The position numbers and the translations under genes were made by a program. Shown here piece after piece: positions 10,476 through 19,409 of a stretch of DNA of 64,000 nt. Positions within the stretch are counted from its first letter, which is position 1, and each line of letters opens with the position of its first letter. The stretch is from Pseudoalteromonas sp. SMS1 (GTDB lineage Bacteria > Pseudomonadota > Gammaproteobacteria > Enterobacterales > Alteromonadaceae), in the NCBI RefSeq assembly GCF_021530565.1, contig NZ_JAKGBI010000014.1, forward strand, positions 107,183 to 171,182, read 5' to 3'. The notes below the pieces were generated by a model. The model did no database searches. It was not told the DNA's origin and saw nothing but the letters and a program-made list of their open reading frames with translations.

Positions 10476-10496
10476 TTATCTACAATGTTATCCACA
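10476..10496. promoter_or_regulatory. Tandem DnaA-box-like sites upstream of polA
   Basis: TTATCCACA (10488-10496) is a perfect DnaA 9-mer. TTATCTACA (10476-10484), one mismatch away, lies in the same orientation with a 3-bp gap (12-bp pitch). They sit about 100-120 bp before the polA start. The rest of the 421-bp elbB-polA gap is AT-rich, and I see no other gene or clear structure in it. Confidence 0.5.
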
Positions 10497-10598
10497 GCTT
10501 TTCCTCGATAAGTAACGTTGCACTCCCCTCGTTTTATGCTAATCCTTGTGGCATTCTTAGCGAGTTTTTAAATATATCTAATTAGGATCCCAAATATT

Positions 10599-13352
10599 AT
10601 GCCTCAGATCCCAGAAAATCCCTTAATTTTGGTGGATGGTTCTTCCTATTTGTTCCGCGCATACCATGCGCCACCGCATTTAACTAATTCACAAGGTGAG
10701 GCTACAGGTGCCATTTATGGTGTGATTAACATGCTAAAAAGCTTGTTAAAGCAATATGATCCGAGTCACATGGTGGTCGTTTTCGATGCCAAAGGGCCAA
10801 CTTTCAGAAATGATATGTATTCTGAATATAAAGCCAATCGACCCCCAATGCCGGATGATTTACGTACACAAATTGAGCCGATCCATAACATTATTAAGGC
10901 AATGGGATTACCCCTAGTGAGCATCAGTGGTGTTGAAGCTGATGATGTGATTGGTACGTTTTCGCGTATTGCCACAGAGCAAAAACGTCATGTCTTGATC
11001 AGCACGGGTGATAAAGATATGGCGCAGTTGGTCAATGAGCATGTCACACTGATTAACACCATGACAAATACCGTACTTGACCCGCAAGGTGTGGTGGATA
11101 AGTTTGGTATTGGGCCAGAACTCATTATTGATTTTCTTGCCCTAATGGGTGATAAGGTGGATAACATTCCTGGCGTACCGGGGGTGGGTGAAAAAACAGC
11201 ATTGGCCATGCTGCAAGGTCTAGGTTCCATTGAGTCACTGTATGCAAACTTAGAGGATATCGCGCCGCTTGGGTTTAGAGGCTCAAAAACGATGGCGAAA
11301 AAGCTTGAAGAGCACAAATCGCAGCTGGATCTTTCTTATGAGTTAGCGACCATCAAGCTAGATTGTGAGGTAGAGCAAGACCTTGATACTTTTAAGATCC
11401 AACCAATGAACAAAGATCGTCTGGTTGAATTGTACGGGCAGTGTGAATTCAAGCGTTGGTTGGCTGAGCTCTTAGATGGTAAGGCAACCAGTACAGACAA
11501 AGCGAGTGCAGATGAGCACAGTAGTGTGCCCGTCGAGGTTAAAGGGAACTACGAGACCATACTGACAGAAGCACAGCTGAACGTGTGGATTGAGAAGCTC
11601 AAATCTGCAGACGTGATTGCATTTGACACTGAAACAACCAGCTTAGATTACATGCAGGCCGACTTAGTCGGGATGAGCTTTGCCGTCGAAGCGGGGGAAG
11701 CTGCATATTTGCCACTGGCACATGATTATGTCGGTGCACCAGAGCAGCTTGATAAAGCGTTGGTTTTTGCGCATATAAAACCTATTCTTGAAGATGAAGC
11801 TGTAAAAAAAGTCGGCCAAAATCTCAAATATGACAAAAGCGTGCTAGCGCGTGCGGGTATTACGTTAAACGGTATTGCATTTGATACCATGCTCGAGTCC
11901 TATGTGTTTAATAGTGTTGGCACCCGTCATGATATGGACTCGCTTGCACTGAAATACCTTGGTCACAAAGCGATTAGTTTTGAAGACATTGCGGGTAAAG
12001 GCAAAAAGCAGCTGACTTTCAATCAAATTGAATTAGACAAAGCGGCGCCGTATGCCGCTGAAGATGCAGACATTACTTTGCGACTTCATCAGCATTTGTG
12101 GCCATTACTTGAGAAAGAACCTACTTTGTTAAACGTGTTTAACGACATCGAGCTGCCATTGGTCAATGTCTTATCTGCGATTGAACGTACAGGGGTAAAG
12201 ATTGATAGTGCGATGCTTGGTGAGCAAAGCCTTGAAATTGAAAAGCGATTGGCGGAATTAGAACAAGCCGCATTTGAGCTGGCGGGTGAAGAGTTTAATC
12301 TGAGTTCAACAAAGCAGTTGCAAGCGATTCTGTTTGATAAGTTGGGTCTCCCCGTTTTGAAAAAGACGCCAAAAGGCGCGCCTTCAACGGCCGAAGAGGT
12401 ACTGCAAGAACTTGCACATGACTACCCGCTACCTAAACTGATCATTGAACACCGCGGCTTGGCAAAGTTGAAATCAACGTACACAGATAAATTACCAAAA
12501 TTGGTGAATGAAACAACTCAGCGAGTGCACACGTCGTATCATCAAGCAGTAACGGCGACGGGGCGTTTGAGCTCGAGCGATCCAAACCTGCAGAATATTC
12601 CAATTCGTAATGAATCCGGGCGTCGTATTCGCCAAGCATTTGTGGCAGACACTGATCATGTGATCTTAGCGGCGGACTATAGTCAAATTGAACTACGTAT
12701 CATGGCTCACCTTTCTCAAGATAAAGGTTTATTGAGTGCATTTGCCGAGGGTAAAGATGTACACAGTGCAACTGCATCCGAGGTCTTTTCGGTACCACTA
12801 GATGAAGTCACATCTGACATGCGTCGCAAAGCAAAAGCGGTTAACTTTGGATTGATCTATGGGATGAGTGCATTTGGCTTGTCGCGTCAACTTGATATCC
12901 CGAGAAATGAAGCTCAGCATTATATGGATAAGTACTTTGAACGTTTTCCTGGTGTATTAGAGTATATGGAAAGCACACGCGAAAAAGCTGCTGATCAGGG
13001 GTACGTTGAAACCCTATTCGGACGACGCCTATATCTTCCTGACATTAAAGCGCGCAATGGCGCACGTCGTAAAGCTGCTGAACGTGCTGCGATTAACGCG
13101 CCTATGCAGGGGACTGCAGCGGATATCATCAAAAAGGCCATGATCAAGGTACACCAATGGCTGGTGCAACAGAGCACTGATGATGTGAAGCTGCTCATGC
13201 AAGTGCACGATGAACTGGTCTTTGAAGTGAAGGCCGACAAAGCGTCTGAATTCAGTGAGCACATTTGTAGACTAATGAGCGAAGCCGCTGAACTTGATGT
13301 CCCATTGCTTGTTGAAGCTGATTTTGGTGAAAACTGGGAACAAGCTCACTAA
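10599..13352 (+). CDS. polA: DNA polymerase I
   Basis: 917 residues with the full three-domain layout: an N-terminal 5' nuclease (about 1-290; [19 protein letters not shown] helix-hairpin-helix), a 3'-5' proofreading exonuclease (about 325-520), and a family A polymerase (about 540-917). Proofreading looks intact, with DTETTSLD in Exo I. The polymerase has [14 protein letters not shown] (motif A), [16 protein letters not shown] (O-helix, motif B) and [10 protein letters not shown] (motif C). It removes RNA primers and fills gaps in replication and repair. A Shine-Dalgarno (AGGA) lies ~10 nt upstream of the ATG. Confidence 0.97.
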   Translation: MPQIPENPLILVDGSSYLFRAYHAPPHLTNSQGEATGAIYGVINMLKSLLKQYDPSHMVVVFDAKGPTFRNDMYSEYKANRPPMPDDLRTQIEPIHNIIKAMGLPLVSISGVEADDVIGTFSRIATEQKRHVLISTGDKDMAQLVNEHVTLINTMTNTVLDPQGVVDKFGIGPELIIDFLALMGDKVDNIPGVPGVGEKTALAMLQGLGSIESLYANLEDIAPLGFRGSKTMAKKLEEHKSQLDLSYELATIKLDCEVEQDLDTFKIQPMNKDRLVELYGQCEFKRWLAELLDGKATSTDKASADEHSSVPVEVKGNYETILTEAQLNVWIEKLKSADVIAFDTETTSLDYMQADLVGMSFAVEAGEAAYLPLAHDYVGAPEQLDKALVFAHIKPILEDEAVKKVGQNLKYDKSVLARAGITLNGIAFDTMLESYVFNSVGTRHDMDSLALKYLGHKAISFEDIAGKGKKQLTFNQIELDKAAPYAAEDADITLRLHQHLWPLLEKEPTLLNVFNDIELPLVNVLSAIERTGVKIDSAMLGEQSLEIEKRLAELEQAAFELAGEEFNLSSTKQLQAILFDKLGLPVLKKTPKGAPSTAEEVLQELAHDYPLPKLIIEHRGLAKLKSTYTDKLPKLVNETTQRVHTSYHQAVTATGRLSSSDPNLQNIPIRNESGRRIRQAFVADTDHVILAADYSQIELRIMAHLSQDKGLLSAFAEGKDVHSATASEVFSVPLDEVTSDMRRKAKAVNFGLIYGMSAFGLSRQLDIPRNEAQHYMDKYFERFPGVLEYMESTREKAADQGYVETLFGRRLYLPDIKARNGARRKAAERAAINAPMQGTAADIIKKAMIKVHQWLVQQSTDDVKLLMQVHDELVFEVKADKASEFSEHICRLMSEAAELDVPLLVEADFGENWEQAH

Positions 13353-13367
13353 CACGCCTCTTTGGCC

Positions 13368-13396
13368 AGAAAAGCATGGCGGACCCATGCTTTTCT
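13368..13396 (+). terminator. polA transcription terminator
   Basis: A perfect 12-bp inverted repeat (AGAAAAGCATGG / CCATGCTTTTCT) with a 5-nt loop starts 15 bp after the polA stop. The descending arm carries the T-run. Confidence 0.7.
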
Positions 13397-13544
13397 TCCA
13401 AGATTAATAATCCCTTCTCTGGCCCTATTTACCTCACTCACTGTAAATTTAGAGTAAAAATATTAATTTTTTTGTGTATTAAATATCAAATTGGCGCATT
13501 ATTTGCTTTGCGCTGTTTATTTCTAGATGGCTATTTGATAAAGT

Positions 13545-13674
13545 TCGCGCCGTCCTCATCCTGTAGGACATCCTGTTGATGATGTATCTCTCGTAAGAGG
13601 ATACTGTGTATTGATAGCTTCTCCCCAGATTGCTATAACGGCTCGTAAATGGTTTATACGAGCCGATTTTTCTT
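13545..13674 (+). ncRNA. Candidate structured small RNA downstream of polA (Spot 42 position)
   Basis: In the 435-bp polA-yceI gap, three consecutive hairpins can be drawn. GTCCT...AGGAC lies at about 13552-13569, CTCT-CGTA-AGAG at about 13590-13601, and a clear intrinsic terminator at 13640-13664 (GGCTCGTA/TACGAGCC) with a T-rich tail to 13674. No credible coding frame explains it. In enterics and vibrios the small RNA Spot 42 (spf) sits between polA and engB, and engB is nearby here. I could not recognise conserved Spot 42 sequence, so the family assignment is by position only. The 5' end is approximate. Confidence 0.4.
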
Positions 13675-13787
13675 TCCTTGTCTATTTGATCAATGAATAT
13701 CCTTTTTCCCAAGTGGGTGAGCACATCGGCTGACTTTATCGAACGTTATTTGTTAAGATGACATAAACGTTTTAAAAGGAATACGTC

Positions 13788-14354
13788 ATGCTTAAGCCCT
13801 TACTGATAGGCACTCTATGTTTTACATCACAGCTTGTTTCAGCTTGGCAACTGGATAATAACCAAAGCGATTTGAGTTTTACTTCCGTGAAGCTAAATAG
13901 CATTGCCGAAAATCATCATTTCAAGCAGTTGTCTGGTCACATTTCTGCTGCTGGGCAACTCCAGATCGAATTGGATTTAGTGAGTATTGAGTCACTTATT
14001 CCTATCAGAAATGAACGCATGAAGAAAATGCTGTTCAATGTAGAGAAATTTCCAATGGCGACGATTACGGCCGACTTAAAACCGTGGTTAGGGCAATTGA
14101 AAGATGGGATTCAAATTGTCAAAGCACTGCCCGTCACACTAAACCTACACGGTAAAAGTGTTGTGCTAAATTTAGATGTCGTCGTAAACAAAGCTGGCAA
14201 AGTACTACAGGTCACACCGCAGCGTGCAGTGTTAATCAACAGTAGAGACTTTGGCTTACAAGATGGTATTGAGTCTCTGAGAAAAATTGCTGGACTAGAT
14301 AGTATCTCGCACAGTGTGCCTGTCACTTTCAATCTGATTTTCAATGACCAATAG
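13788..14354 (+). CDS. YceI-family periplasmic lipid-binding-like protein
   Basis: 188 residues: a signal peptide (cleaved after about residue 19, VSA) and a YceI-like beta-barrel starting WQLDNNQSDLSFTSVK, with RNERMKKMLFNVEKFPMATI as the family core. YceI proteins have a lipocalin-like barrel that binds polyprenoid or quinone-like lipids; the physiological role is unclear. A good Shine-Dalgarno (AAAGGA) is present. The 3' end overlaps the next gene by 11 bp, implying co-transcription. Confidence 0.88.
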   Translation: MLKPLLIGTLCFTSQLVSAWQLDNNQSDLSFTSVKLNSIAENHHFKQLSGHISAAGQLQIELDLVSIESLIPIRNERMKKMLFNVEKFPMATITADLKPWLGQLKDGIQIVKALPVTLNLHGKSVVLNLDVVVNKAGKVLQVTPQRAVLINSRDFGLQDGIESLRKIAGLDSISHSVPVTFNLIFNDQ

Positions 14355-14883
14355 ATTAGATTTACTGATACAACAGTACCTCACTCACCATGCCCCAACG
14401 GAGTGTTGGCAGGCAGGTGAATGTGGTGTGGGCAACTTTCATATTGACAGCAGCGGGCGCTGGTTTCATCAAGGTGATGAGATCAAGCGGTTGCCACTGG
14501 CGCGTCTGTTTGCCAGTGTATTGAGTTATGATGGTGAGCGGCATTGGCTCAAAACCCCCGCAGAGACCTGTGCTGTCTCAGTAGAAGCAACCCCCATGGT
14601 GATAACGGCATGGCATATGTGCCCAAATGCGGCGCAATATGGGTTTGAGAAAGTGATTATTTGTGAGGATAACTTAGGTCGATTGTGGCCAGTATGCGCG
14701 CAGTTTTCGTTGTATATAGACGATTACAAAGGGCAACAAGTACCTCACCTGAAACTAAACTACGGATTGTGCGCGCGTATTGCACGCAATGTGTTGTATC
14801 AGTGGGTAGAAATAGCAGAGTACAGAGACAGTGATGACATGATGTTGCTACACTCTGCGGGTGACGAGTTTAAACTTGCCTAG
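14344..14883 (+). CDS. DUF1285-domain protein
   Basis: 179 residues, soluble, with family-typical stretches [34 protein letters not shown] near the N-terminus. DUF1285 is a conserved cytosolic family of unknown function. The gene overlaps yceI upstream by 11 bp, and its end overlaps the convergent engB stop by 4 bp. Confidence 0.8.
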   Translation: MTNRLDLLIQQYLTHHAPTECWQAGECGVGNFHIDSSGRWFHQGDEIKRLPLARLFASVLSYDGERHWLKTPAETCAVSVEATPMVITAWHMCPNAAQYGFEKVIICEDNLGRLWPVCAQFSLYIDDYKGQQVPHLKLNYGLCARIARNVLYQWVEIAEYRDSDDMMLLHSAGDEFKLA

Positions 14884-15518
14884 TCTTGCTCTGGCTCAGC
14901 TTCTTGTTTAATAAAGGGGCCTAAAAACCAGTCATCTAACTGCCATGCTAATTCTTTCAAACCCAGTCCTTTCAAAGACGAAAATGCGTGAACTGTGATG
15001 TCACCGTCAAGTTCAGACAACGCTTTTCGAACTTGTAAAACTTCAGCTTTACGTTTGCCTTGTTTCAATTTATCCGCTTTAGTTAGTAACGCTAACACTG
15101 GAATGTCACTGCCTACCGCCCAATTAATCAGATCCATATCGAGATCTTTCAGTGGATGGCGGATATCCATAAGCACCACAATACCTTTTAAACTTTGTCG
15201 TTTTTGTAAGTATTCACCCAATGATTTTTGCCACTTTTTCTTCATTTCAATCGGCACTTTGGCAAAGCCATAACCAGGTAAGTCGATGAGTCTTTTATCT
15301 TCATCAAGTGCGAATGTATTGATTAATTGGGTACGACCAGGGGTTTTACTGGTTCGTGCAAGCTTTTGGTCAGTAAGTGCATTTAAAGCACTCGATTTGC
15401 CGGCGTTAGAGCGCCCAGCAAAAGCCACCTCGATACCACTGTCGGCGGGGAGGCGGGAAATATCTGGTGCGCTGGTAATGAAAGTCGCGCGGTTGTATGG
15501 CATACGAGATTTTAACAC
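14880..15518 (-). CDS. engB: Ribosome biogenesis GTP-binding protein EngB (YihA/YsxC)
   Basis: 212-residue Era/TrmE-type GTPase. G1 is [10 protein letters not shown]3 is DLPGYG and G4 is TKAD, with the lead sequence [10 protein letters not shown]. EngB is required for 50S subunit maturation and often lies beside polA. I chose the GTG start at 15518 because AGGAG sits 5 nt upstream on the minus strand; the ATG at 15503 would shorten the protein by five residues. Confidence 0.95.
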   Translation of the reverse strand: MLKSRMPYNRATFITSAPDISRLPADSGIEVAFAGRSNAGKSSALNALTDQKLARTSKTPGRTQLINTFALDEDKRLIDLPGYGFAKVPIEMKKKWQKSLGEYLQKRQSLKGIVVLMDIRHPLKDLDMDLINWAVGSDIPVLALLTKADKLKQGKRKAEVLQVRKALSELDGDITVHAFSSLKGLGLKELAWQLDDWFLGPFIKQEAEPEQD

Positions 15519-15884
15519 TCTTACTCCTAAGCGGGTTGTATGATTCCGAAATGTGATTCTTTAGTTTTATCGTATTTTATTACATCTGACACGCTTTGCA
15601 AAAGCTAAAGAAAGTCTACAAATTTTAGCGGCGTCAAAAGAATTTCTGGACTAAGTTTAATCTATGTCAAAGCCATATAAATTATAGATTTAATATGAGT
15701 AGAAAATATATCGAAGAATTTTTTATCGTGTACTATGTAAAAATTGCAGCGTAAAGCATGAGCATATTGAGCGTCACTTAATAATTTAAGTCAATATGCA
15801 AATGATGAGTATCTGCCCAGTTTTGCAAAATTTAGCGTATTTTGCTTGGGTTGAAAGTGACAGGGTCGAAACAGAGAATTTACC
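15519..15884. other. Divergent intergenic region engB / cytochrome c4
   Basis: 366 bp of AT-rich DNA holding the promoters of two divergent genes. I see no coding frame, terminator or RNA. The only structure noticed is a short inverted repeat ACTTAA-N4-TTAAGT near 15777-15792, which could be an operator or chance. Confidence 0.5.
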
Positions 15885-16517
15885 ATGAAAAAAATAGCAT
15901 TATCTTTAACTATGCTGCTAGGTACGTTGTCAATTAACAACGTTGCGGCATTCGATGGCGACGCAGAGGCTGGTAAGGCAAAAGCGGCAACTTGTGCTGC
16001 TTGTCATGGACCGAATGGCAATGCCCCTGTGACTATGTATCCAAAAATTGCTGGGCAGCATGCAGACTATATTTATAAACAACTAAAAGAATTTAAGTTG
16101 GGTATGACCTCTGGTGGTAAAGAAGGGCGGATGGAGCCTGTGATGAGTGGTATGTCTATGCCACTGTCTGATCAAGATATGAAAGACTTGGCAGCCTATT
16201 TCGCGAGTCTACCTATGAGTGCTGGCTCGACCCCAGAAGACGTGGTCACAGCGGGGCAGAAACTATATCGAGCGGGTGATGCTGAGCGTGGCATTCCTTC
16301 TTGTATGGCATGTCATGGACCTCGTGGCAACGGCACTTCGTTGGCTAAGTTTCCAAAGATCTCATTCCAGCACCCTGAGTACATCAAAGCGCAGTTAAAG
16401 AAATTCCGTGATGGCTCCCGCGAAAATGATGCAAATGGCATGATGAGGGATATCGCCACAAAGTTGACCGACAAAGATATCGACATATTATCTAAATACT
16501 TGGGTGGGTTGCACTAA
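15885..16517 (+). CDS. Dihaem cytochrome c4
   Basis: 210 residues with a signal peptide (cleaved near AFA, residue 23) and two tandem cytochrome c domains carrying CAACH (37-41) and CMACH (140-144). Downstream methionines (GMSMPLSD; NGMMRDI) can act as sixth ligands. Cytochrome c4 is a periplasmic electron donor to terminal oxidases such as cbb3. The engB-cytochrome c4 pairing is common in gammaproteobacteria. Confidence 0.92.
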   Translation: MKKIALSLTMLLGTLSINNVAAFDGDAEAGKAKAATCAACHGPNGNAPVTMYPKIAGQHADYIYKQLKEFKLGMTSGGKEGRMEPVMSGMSMPLSDQDMKDLAAYFASLPMSAGSTPEDVVTAGQKLYRAGDAERGIPSCMACHGPRGNGTSLAKFPKISFQHPEYIKAQLKKFRDGSRENDANGMMRDIATKLTDKDIDILSKYLGGLH

Positions 16518-16564
16518 AGTCGCATTCCCAAACGTACGCTTAGTCCGTACTCTAAGTGTTGAAA

Positions 16565-16593
16565 AAGGCAGCTAAATAGTTGCCTTTTTTTGA
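16565..16593 (+). terminator. Cytochrome c4 terminator
   Basis: The stem AAAGGCA/TGCCTTT with a 10-nt loop is directly followed by a T-run; it lies ~50 bp after the cytochrome c4 stop. Confidence 0.75.
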
Positions 16594-16602
16594 TCGATAG
16601 GG

Positions 16603-16620
16603 TGTGAGATATTTCTCACT
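16603..16620. promoter_or_regulatory. UvrY/GacA-type upstream activating palindrome
   Basis: TGTGAGATATTTCTCACT matches the GacA/UvrY upstream element (TGTAAG-N6-CTTACA type; the E. coli csrB site begins TGTGAG). Two further TGTGAG half-sites start at 16626 and 16650, spaced 23-24 bp. The palindrome is ~180 bp before the proposed start of the CsrB-like RNA, much as in E. coli csrB. Confidence 0.65.
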
Positions 16621-16791
16621 GCAAGTGTGAGATTTTTGCTAATTACCATTGTGAGCATTAACGTAAAATGAATTTTATTTGATTTGTAAGTTTATGTATT
16701 TATTTGTGTTTTGTTTTTTTCTCTGTTGCTGAAGTAATAATTTTGTTATTGATTAGTTGTAACTGTTTAAAATCAGCGTAGATTAATCCCT

Positions 16792-17093
16792 GTCGTCAAG
16801 ACAACACAAAAACAGGGACAATTCGTAGGAAGCGGAGACGACAAGATTTAGGTGTTCATTTGGATACCACATTAAATGGAAGCATAAGAAAGCGTTAGGA
16901 AGACCGACAATAAAAAAAGCAATGGAAGTTTGATAACAAAAACAATATGGAAAGACTCACGGAAGTATAATAAAAAACAAAATGGAAGATAAATAAGAAG
17001 AATAATAAAGACTAAAAAGTCGAAGGGAGAAGTGTCCGAATTGTGACGCTCAGATTAGCAGGCGGTAGAGAGCAATCTCTGCCGTCTTTTTAT
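16792..17093 (+). ncRNA. csrB: CsrB/RsmB-family small RNA (CsrA sponge)
   Basis: This ~300-nt non-coding stretch contains at least eleven GGA motifs, many as AUGGAAG or AGGAAG, separated by A-rich linkers. That is the hallmark of RNAs that sequester the translational regulator CsrA/RsmA. The 5' end begins GTCGTC, which can pair with GACGAC at about 16846-16851, recalling the 5' stem of E. coli CsrB. The 3' end is a rho-independent terminator (17061-17091). A possible -10 (TAGATT, 16779-16784) fits a start near 16792. The upstream UvrY-like palindrome at 16603 supports BarA/UvrY control. No open frame of useful length covers it. The exact ends and the copy number of such RNAs in the genome are unknown. 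Confidence 0.8.
17061..17091 (+). terminator. Terminator of the CsrB-like RNA
   Basis: An 11-bp stem (GGCGGTAGAGA with TCTCTGCCGTC, including G-U pairs) with loop GCAA is followed by TTTTT. Confidence 0.8.
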
Positions 17094-17094
17094 T

Positions 17095-17120
17095 TGTACA
17101 CTTTTTAATTGCTGGTACAA
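17095..17120 (+). promoter_or_regulatory. Probable sigma70 promoter of the methyltransferase-yihI operon
   Basis: -35 TTGTAC (17095-17100), a 16-bp spacer and -10 TACAAT (about 17117-17122 by spacing), immediately after the CsrB-like terminator. It implies a start near 17128. Confidence 0.45.
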
Positions 17121-17153
17121 TACCCCCTTTTCAGCACATTTGGTTCATCATCT

Positions 17154-17804
17154 TTGCAAAATCCTCAAACACTTCAGTGCGGCCTCTGTGGTGGAGAACA
17201 GTTAGAACATTACCATCAAGACAAATTTCGCGATTACTGGCAGTGCCAGTGTTGCAAGTTGGTAAGTGTGGCTAAATGGCAAAGGCTATCTCCACAAGCA
17301 GAAAAAGCAATTTATGACAGTCATGAGAATGATCTGAAAGATCAGGGTTACAGGCGCTTTTTGTCTCGCGTTTTTGAGCCTGTTTGCGCACGCTTAAGTG
17401 GCGAAAGCACAGGATTAGACTTTGGTTGCGGTCCAGGTCCATTGCTTGCAAAAATGTTTTCAGAGATTGGGCATACGATGGCGGTTTATGATCTATATTA
17501 TGCCAACGACACTTCGGTGTTTGAGCGAACTTATGATTTCATAACATGTACAGAAGTAATTGAACATTTGGCACAGCCAGGAGAAGTATTGGCGCAATTA
17601 ATGACGCTATTAAAGCCTGGTGCACCGTTGGCAATGATGACTAAGCTGGTAATTGATCAAACGCGTTTTGCGTCTTGGCATTATAAAAATGACCAAACCC
17701 ATATTTCATTTTTTAGTCGCGAAACGTTCGAATATATAGCAGAGCAATTGAATGCCGATATTGAGTTTATTGGAAATGATGTGATCATTTTAATTAAACG
17801 TTGA
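17154..17804 (+). CDS. Class I SAM-dependent methyltransferase with N-terminal zinc-ribbon-like segment
   Basis: About 216 residues. An N-terminal CxxC...CxxC pair (CGLCGG and CQCC) suggests a small zinc ribbon, followed by a Methyltransf_23-type core with GLDFGCGPGPLL (motif I), DFITCTEVIEHL and HISFFSRETFEYI. The substrate is unknown. No ATG is available at the 5' end. The TTG at 17154 lies downstream of the apparent promoter, while the TTG at 17109 would overlap it, so the later one is preferred, though neither has a good Shine-Dalgarno. It precedes yihI by 26 bp. Confidence 0.72.
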   Translation: MQNPQTLQCGLCGGEQLEHYHQDKFRDYWQCQCCKLVSVAKWQRLSPQAEKAIYDSHENDLKDQGYRRFLSRVFEPVCARLSGESTGLDFGCGPGPLLAKMFSEIGHTMAVYDLYYANDTSVFERTYDFITCTEVIEHLAQPGEVLAQLMTLLKPGAPLAMMTKLVIDQTRFASWHYKNDQTHISFFSRETFEYIAEQLNADIEFIGNDVIILIKR

Positions 17805-17830
17805 TTCGGTAAAGTGAGTGGTAGAGAAAC

Positions 17831-18409
17831 ATGACGAGAAAGAAGAAATCACGCAAACTTGGCGAAAATGGTACACCTCGATTAAGTAAAGATAAATTGA
17901 GAGAATTGCGCGCAATAAAAGAGCAGCGCGTGAAAAAGAAAAAGGGCAACAAAGCTGGTACCCGAAACGCTCAAGAAGCCAAAGTAGAGACTGCGTCTCA
18001 ATCTGGTAAGCAGGCAGATCCTCGCGCTGGTAGCAAGAAGAAAATTGCGCTTGTGCCAGAGCACACTGCACAGCCTAAAGCGCCACAAATGACTCGCCAT
18101 TTGAAACCTCAGGCAAGTTTAACAAAAGCCCACGAGCCTGAATTATCGCTAGAAGAAGAGTTACAGCAACTTGAAAATGACGAACGTCTGATGAAGTTAC
18201 TCGAATTGCATGAACGGGGTGAGTTACTGACTGGTAAGGACGCGAAATTCTTCAATCGCTCGATTGCACGTCATCAGGAGCTATGTGAATTACTGGGTAT
18301 CGATGATGAATTTGAAGAAGAAGACATGGTTGAGGCTGATCCATTAGCTGATTTTGTCAGTAATGATTTAGCTGACGAATGGCTAAGTGATGATGAGGAT
18401 GACAGATGA
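17831..18409 (+). CDS. yihI: Der GTPase-activating protein YihI
   Basis: 192 residues. The very basic N-terminal half (MTRKKKSRKLG, repeated KKK runs) is followed by an acidic helical C-terminal half (LEEELQQLENDERLMKLLEL, EFEEEDMVEADPLADF). This charge split is characteristic of YihI, which stimulates GTP hydrolysis by the ribosome-assembly GTPase Der (EngA). It overlaps the next gene by 4 bp (ATGA). Confidence 0.9.
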   Translation: MTRKKKSRKLGENGTPRLSKDKLRELRAIKEQRVKKKKGNKAGTRNAQEAKVETASQSGKQADPRAGSKKKIALVPEHTAQPKAPQMTRHLKPQASLTKAHEPELSLEEELQQLENDERLMKLLELHERGELLTGKDAKFFNRSIARHQELCELLGIDDEFEEEDMVEADPLADFVSNDLADEWLSDDEDDR

Positions 18410-18921
18410 GTACATTCTGGGTCATTGCGCTGATCTTGGGCGCACTGATAGTGGCTGGTTTGGCTTTTTATGCTGGCAAGTTGCTATGGCAACTGAAGGT
18501 ACAAAAGGAAACCATTGCTAAACTGAAGGCTGAGCAGGCAGAAAAGCTTGAAAAGTCCAGACAAGAGCGAAATGGAAAGTTGGCGGACAGCATCAATTTG
18601 ATAGCAAAAGCAATGAAACAAAAGCAATGTGAATACTCAGAGGGGTGTTTACGTGTGTGGGTATTAATTTCACAATATAGCTTTGATGAAGAATTGGCGC
18701 TTGAAACGACATACCCAGGTGTGTTTGAGATGTATGATGAAGTCAAAGAAATGCCAACGCATGAGGCGCGTAAAAAGTATTCAAAAAAAGAAATCTTTAA
18801 AATGGATACGAAAAGGTGGCGTGCTGAAGAGCGTTTAGAGGCGCAAATTCTGAAAGATTGTGACAAATTATTGAAAGAATTTAAAGCGTTGCCTGGCAGT
18901 GAGAATGTTGTATTTCAATAA
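18406..18921 (+). CDS. DUF2489-domain protein
   Basis: 171 residues with one N-terminal membrane helix (about residues 4-26) and then a coiled coil (KVQKETIAKLKAEQAEKLEKS), leading into a charged cytosolic domain. The family is uncharacterised and regularly follows yihI; the 4-bp overlap indicates translational coupling. A role tied to ribosome assembly or the membrane is only a guess. Confidence 0.8.
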   Translation: MSTFWVIALILGALIVAGLAFYAGKLLWQLKVQKETIAKLKAEQAEKLEKSRQERNGKLADSINLIAKAMKQKQCEYSEGCLRVWVLISQYSFDEELALETTYPGVFEMYDEVKEMPTHEARKKYSKKEIFKMDTKRWRAEERLEAQILKDCDKLLKEFKALPGSENVVFQ

Positions 18922-18975
18922 CGTATCGTCTGTTTATTGATGGAGGGGCAATGTATTTCTGCCCCTTTTCAGTTT

Positions 18976-19125
18976 TTATTGAGTCCTACACGTCACCGGA
19001 CCTTTTGAAAATTCCTCAAGTAAAGGTCGCACCGCGCCAGCAGCGATATAGGCTGTTTTATTGGCGTCAAGACATTGAGCTAATGAGAGGTTTTTGATAT
19101 TTTTTTTCTTCATTGTTAGTGTCAT
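18976..19125 (-). CDS. 49-residue peptide with a leader-like N-terminus (possible RiPP-type precursor)
   Basis: A short minus-strand frame preceded by a good Shine-Dalgarno (AAGGA, spacing ~6). It encodes a lysine-rich N-terminus (MTLTMKKKNIKNLSLAQ), a middle DANKTAYIAAGAVRP and the end GPVTCRTQ. The layout (basic NLSL segment, small-residue AAG junction, short core with one late Cys) resembles precursor-like small peptides found in Alteromonadales. No modification enzyme or transporter lies nearby, so function is unassigned. It could also be a small conserved protein or a chance frame. The rest of the 488-bp gap holds only the pabA promoter region and a weak CCCTC/GGGGG hairpin near 19241-19256. 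Confidence 0.45.
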   Translation of the reverse strand: MTLTMKKKNIKNLSLAQCLDANKTAYIAAGAVRPLLEEFSKGPVTCRTQ

Positions 19126-19409
19126 GTTTGTCCTTAAAAGTGATAGATTGTTTCACCATTTACTTTACCCATGCACGGCGCTTTTTGCCATCCCTGATCT
19201 GTAAGCATATATTGCCAGCGGACAGTGCACTGACAAGTCACCCTCTTGTAAGGGGGAATGTCGGCCTGTGTTCTAAATGTGGTAGTATGTCGCGCCACAC
19301 GATACGTAGCATGCTGGGCTTAGCCAGATAAGTATGTGTGAAGATTTTTTTGGTTTTTTGCTGTGGTAGTAAAGATGGCAAGTTGTAATCGTTTTGAGGT
19401 GAAGCCTGA

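Noticed and set aside
13376..13579. 67-residue plus-strand frame after polA
   Set aside because: It starts inside the polA terminator hairpin, has no Shine-Dalgarno and runs into the structured-RNA candidate.
16650..17093. Peptide-coding explanation for the GGA-rich region
   Set aside because: Stops are frequent in all frames and the GGA motifs, 5' stem and terminator fit a regulatory RNA better.
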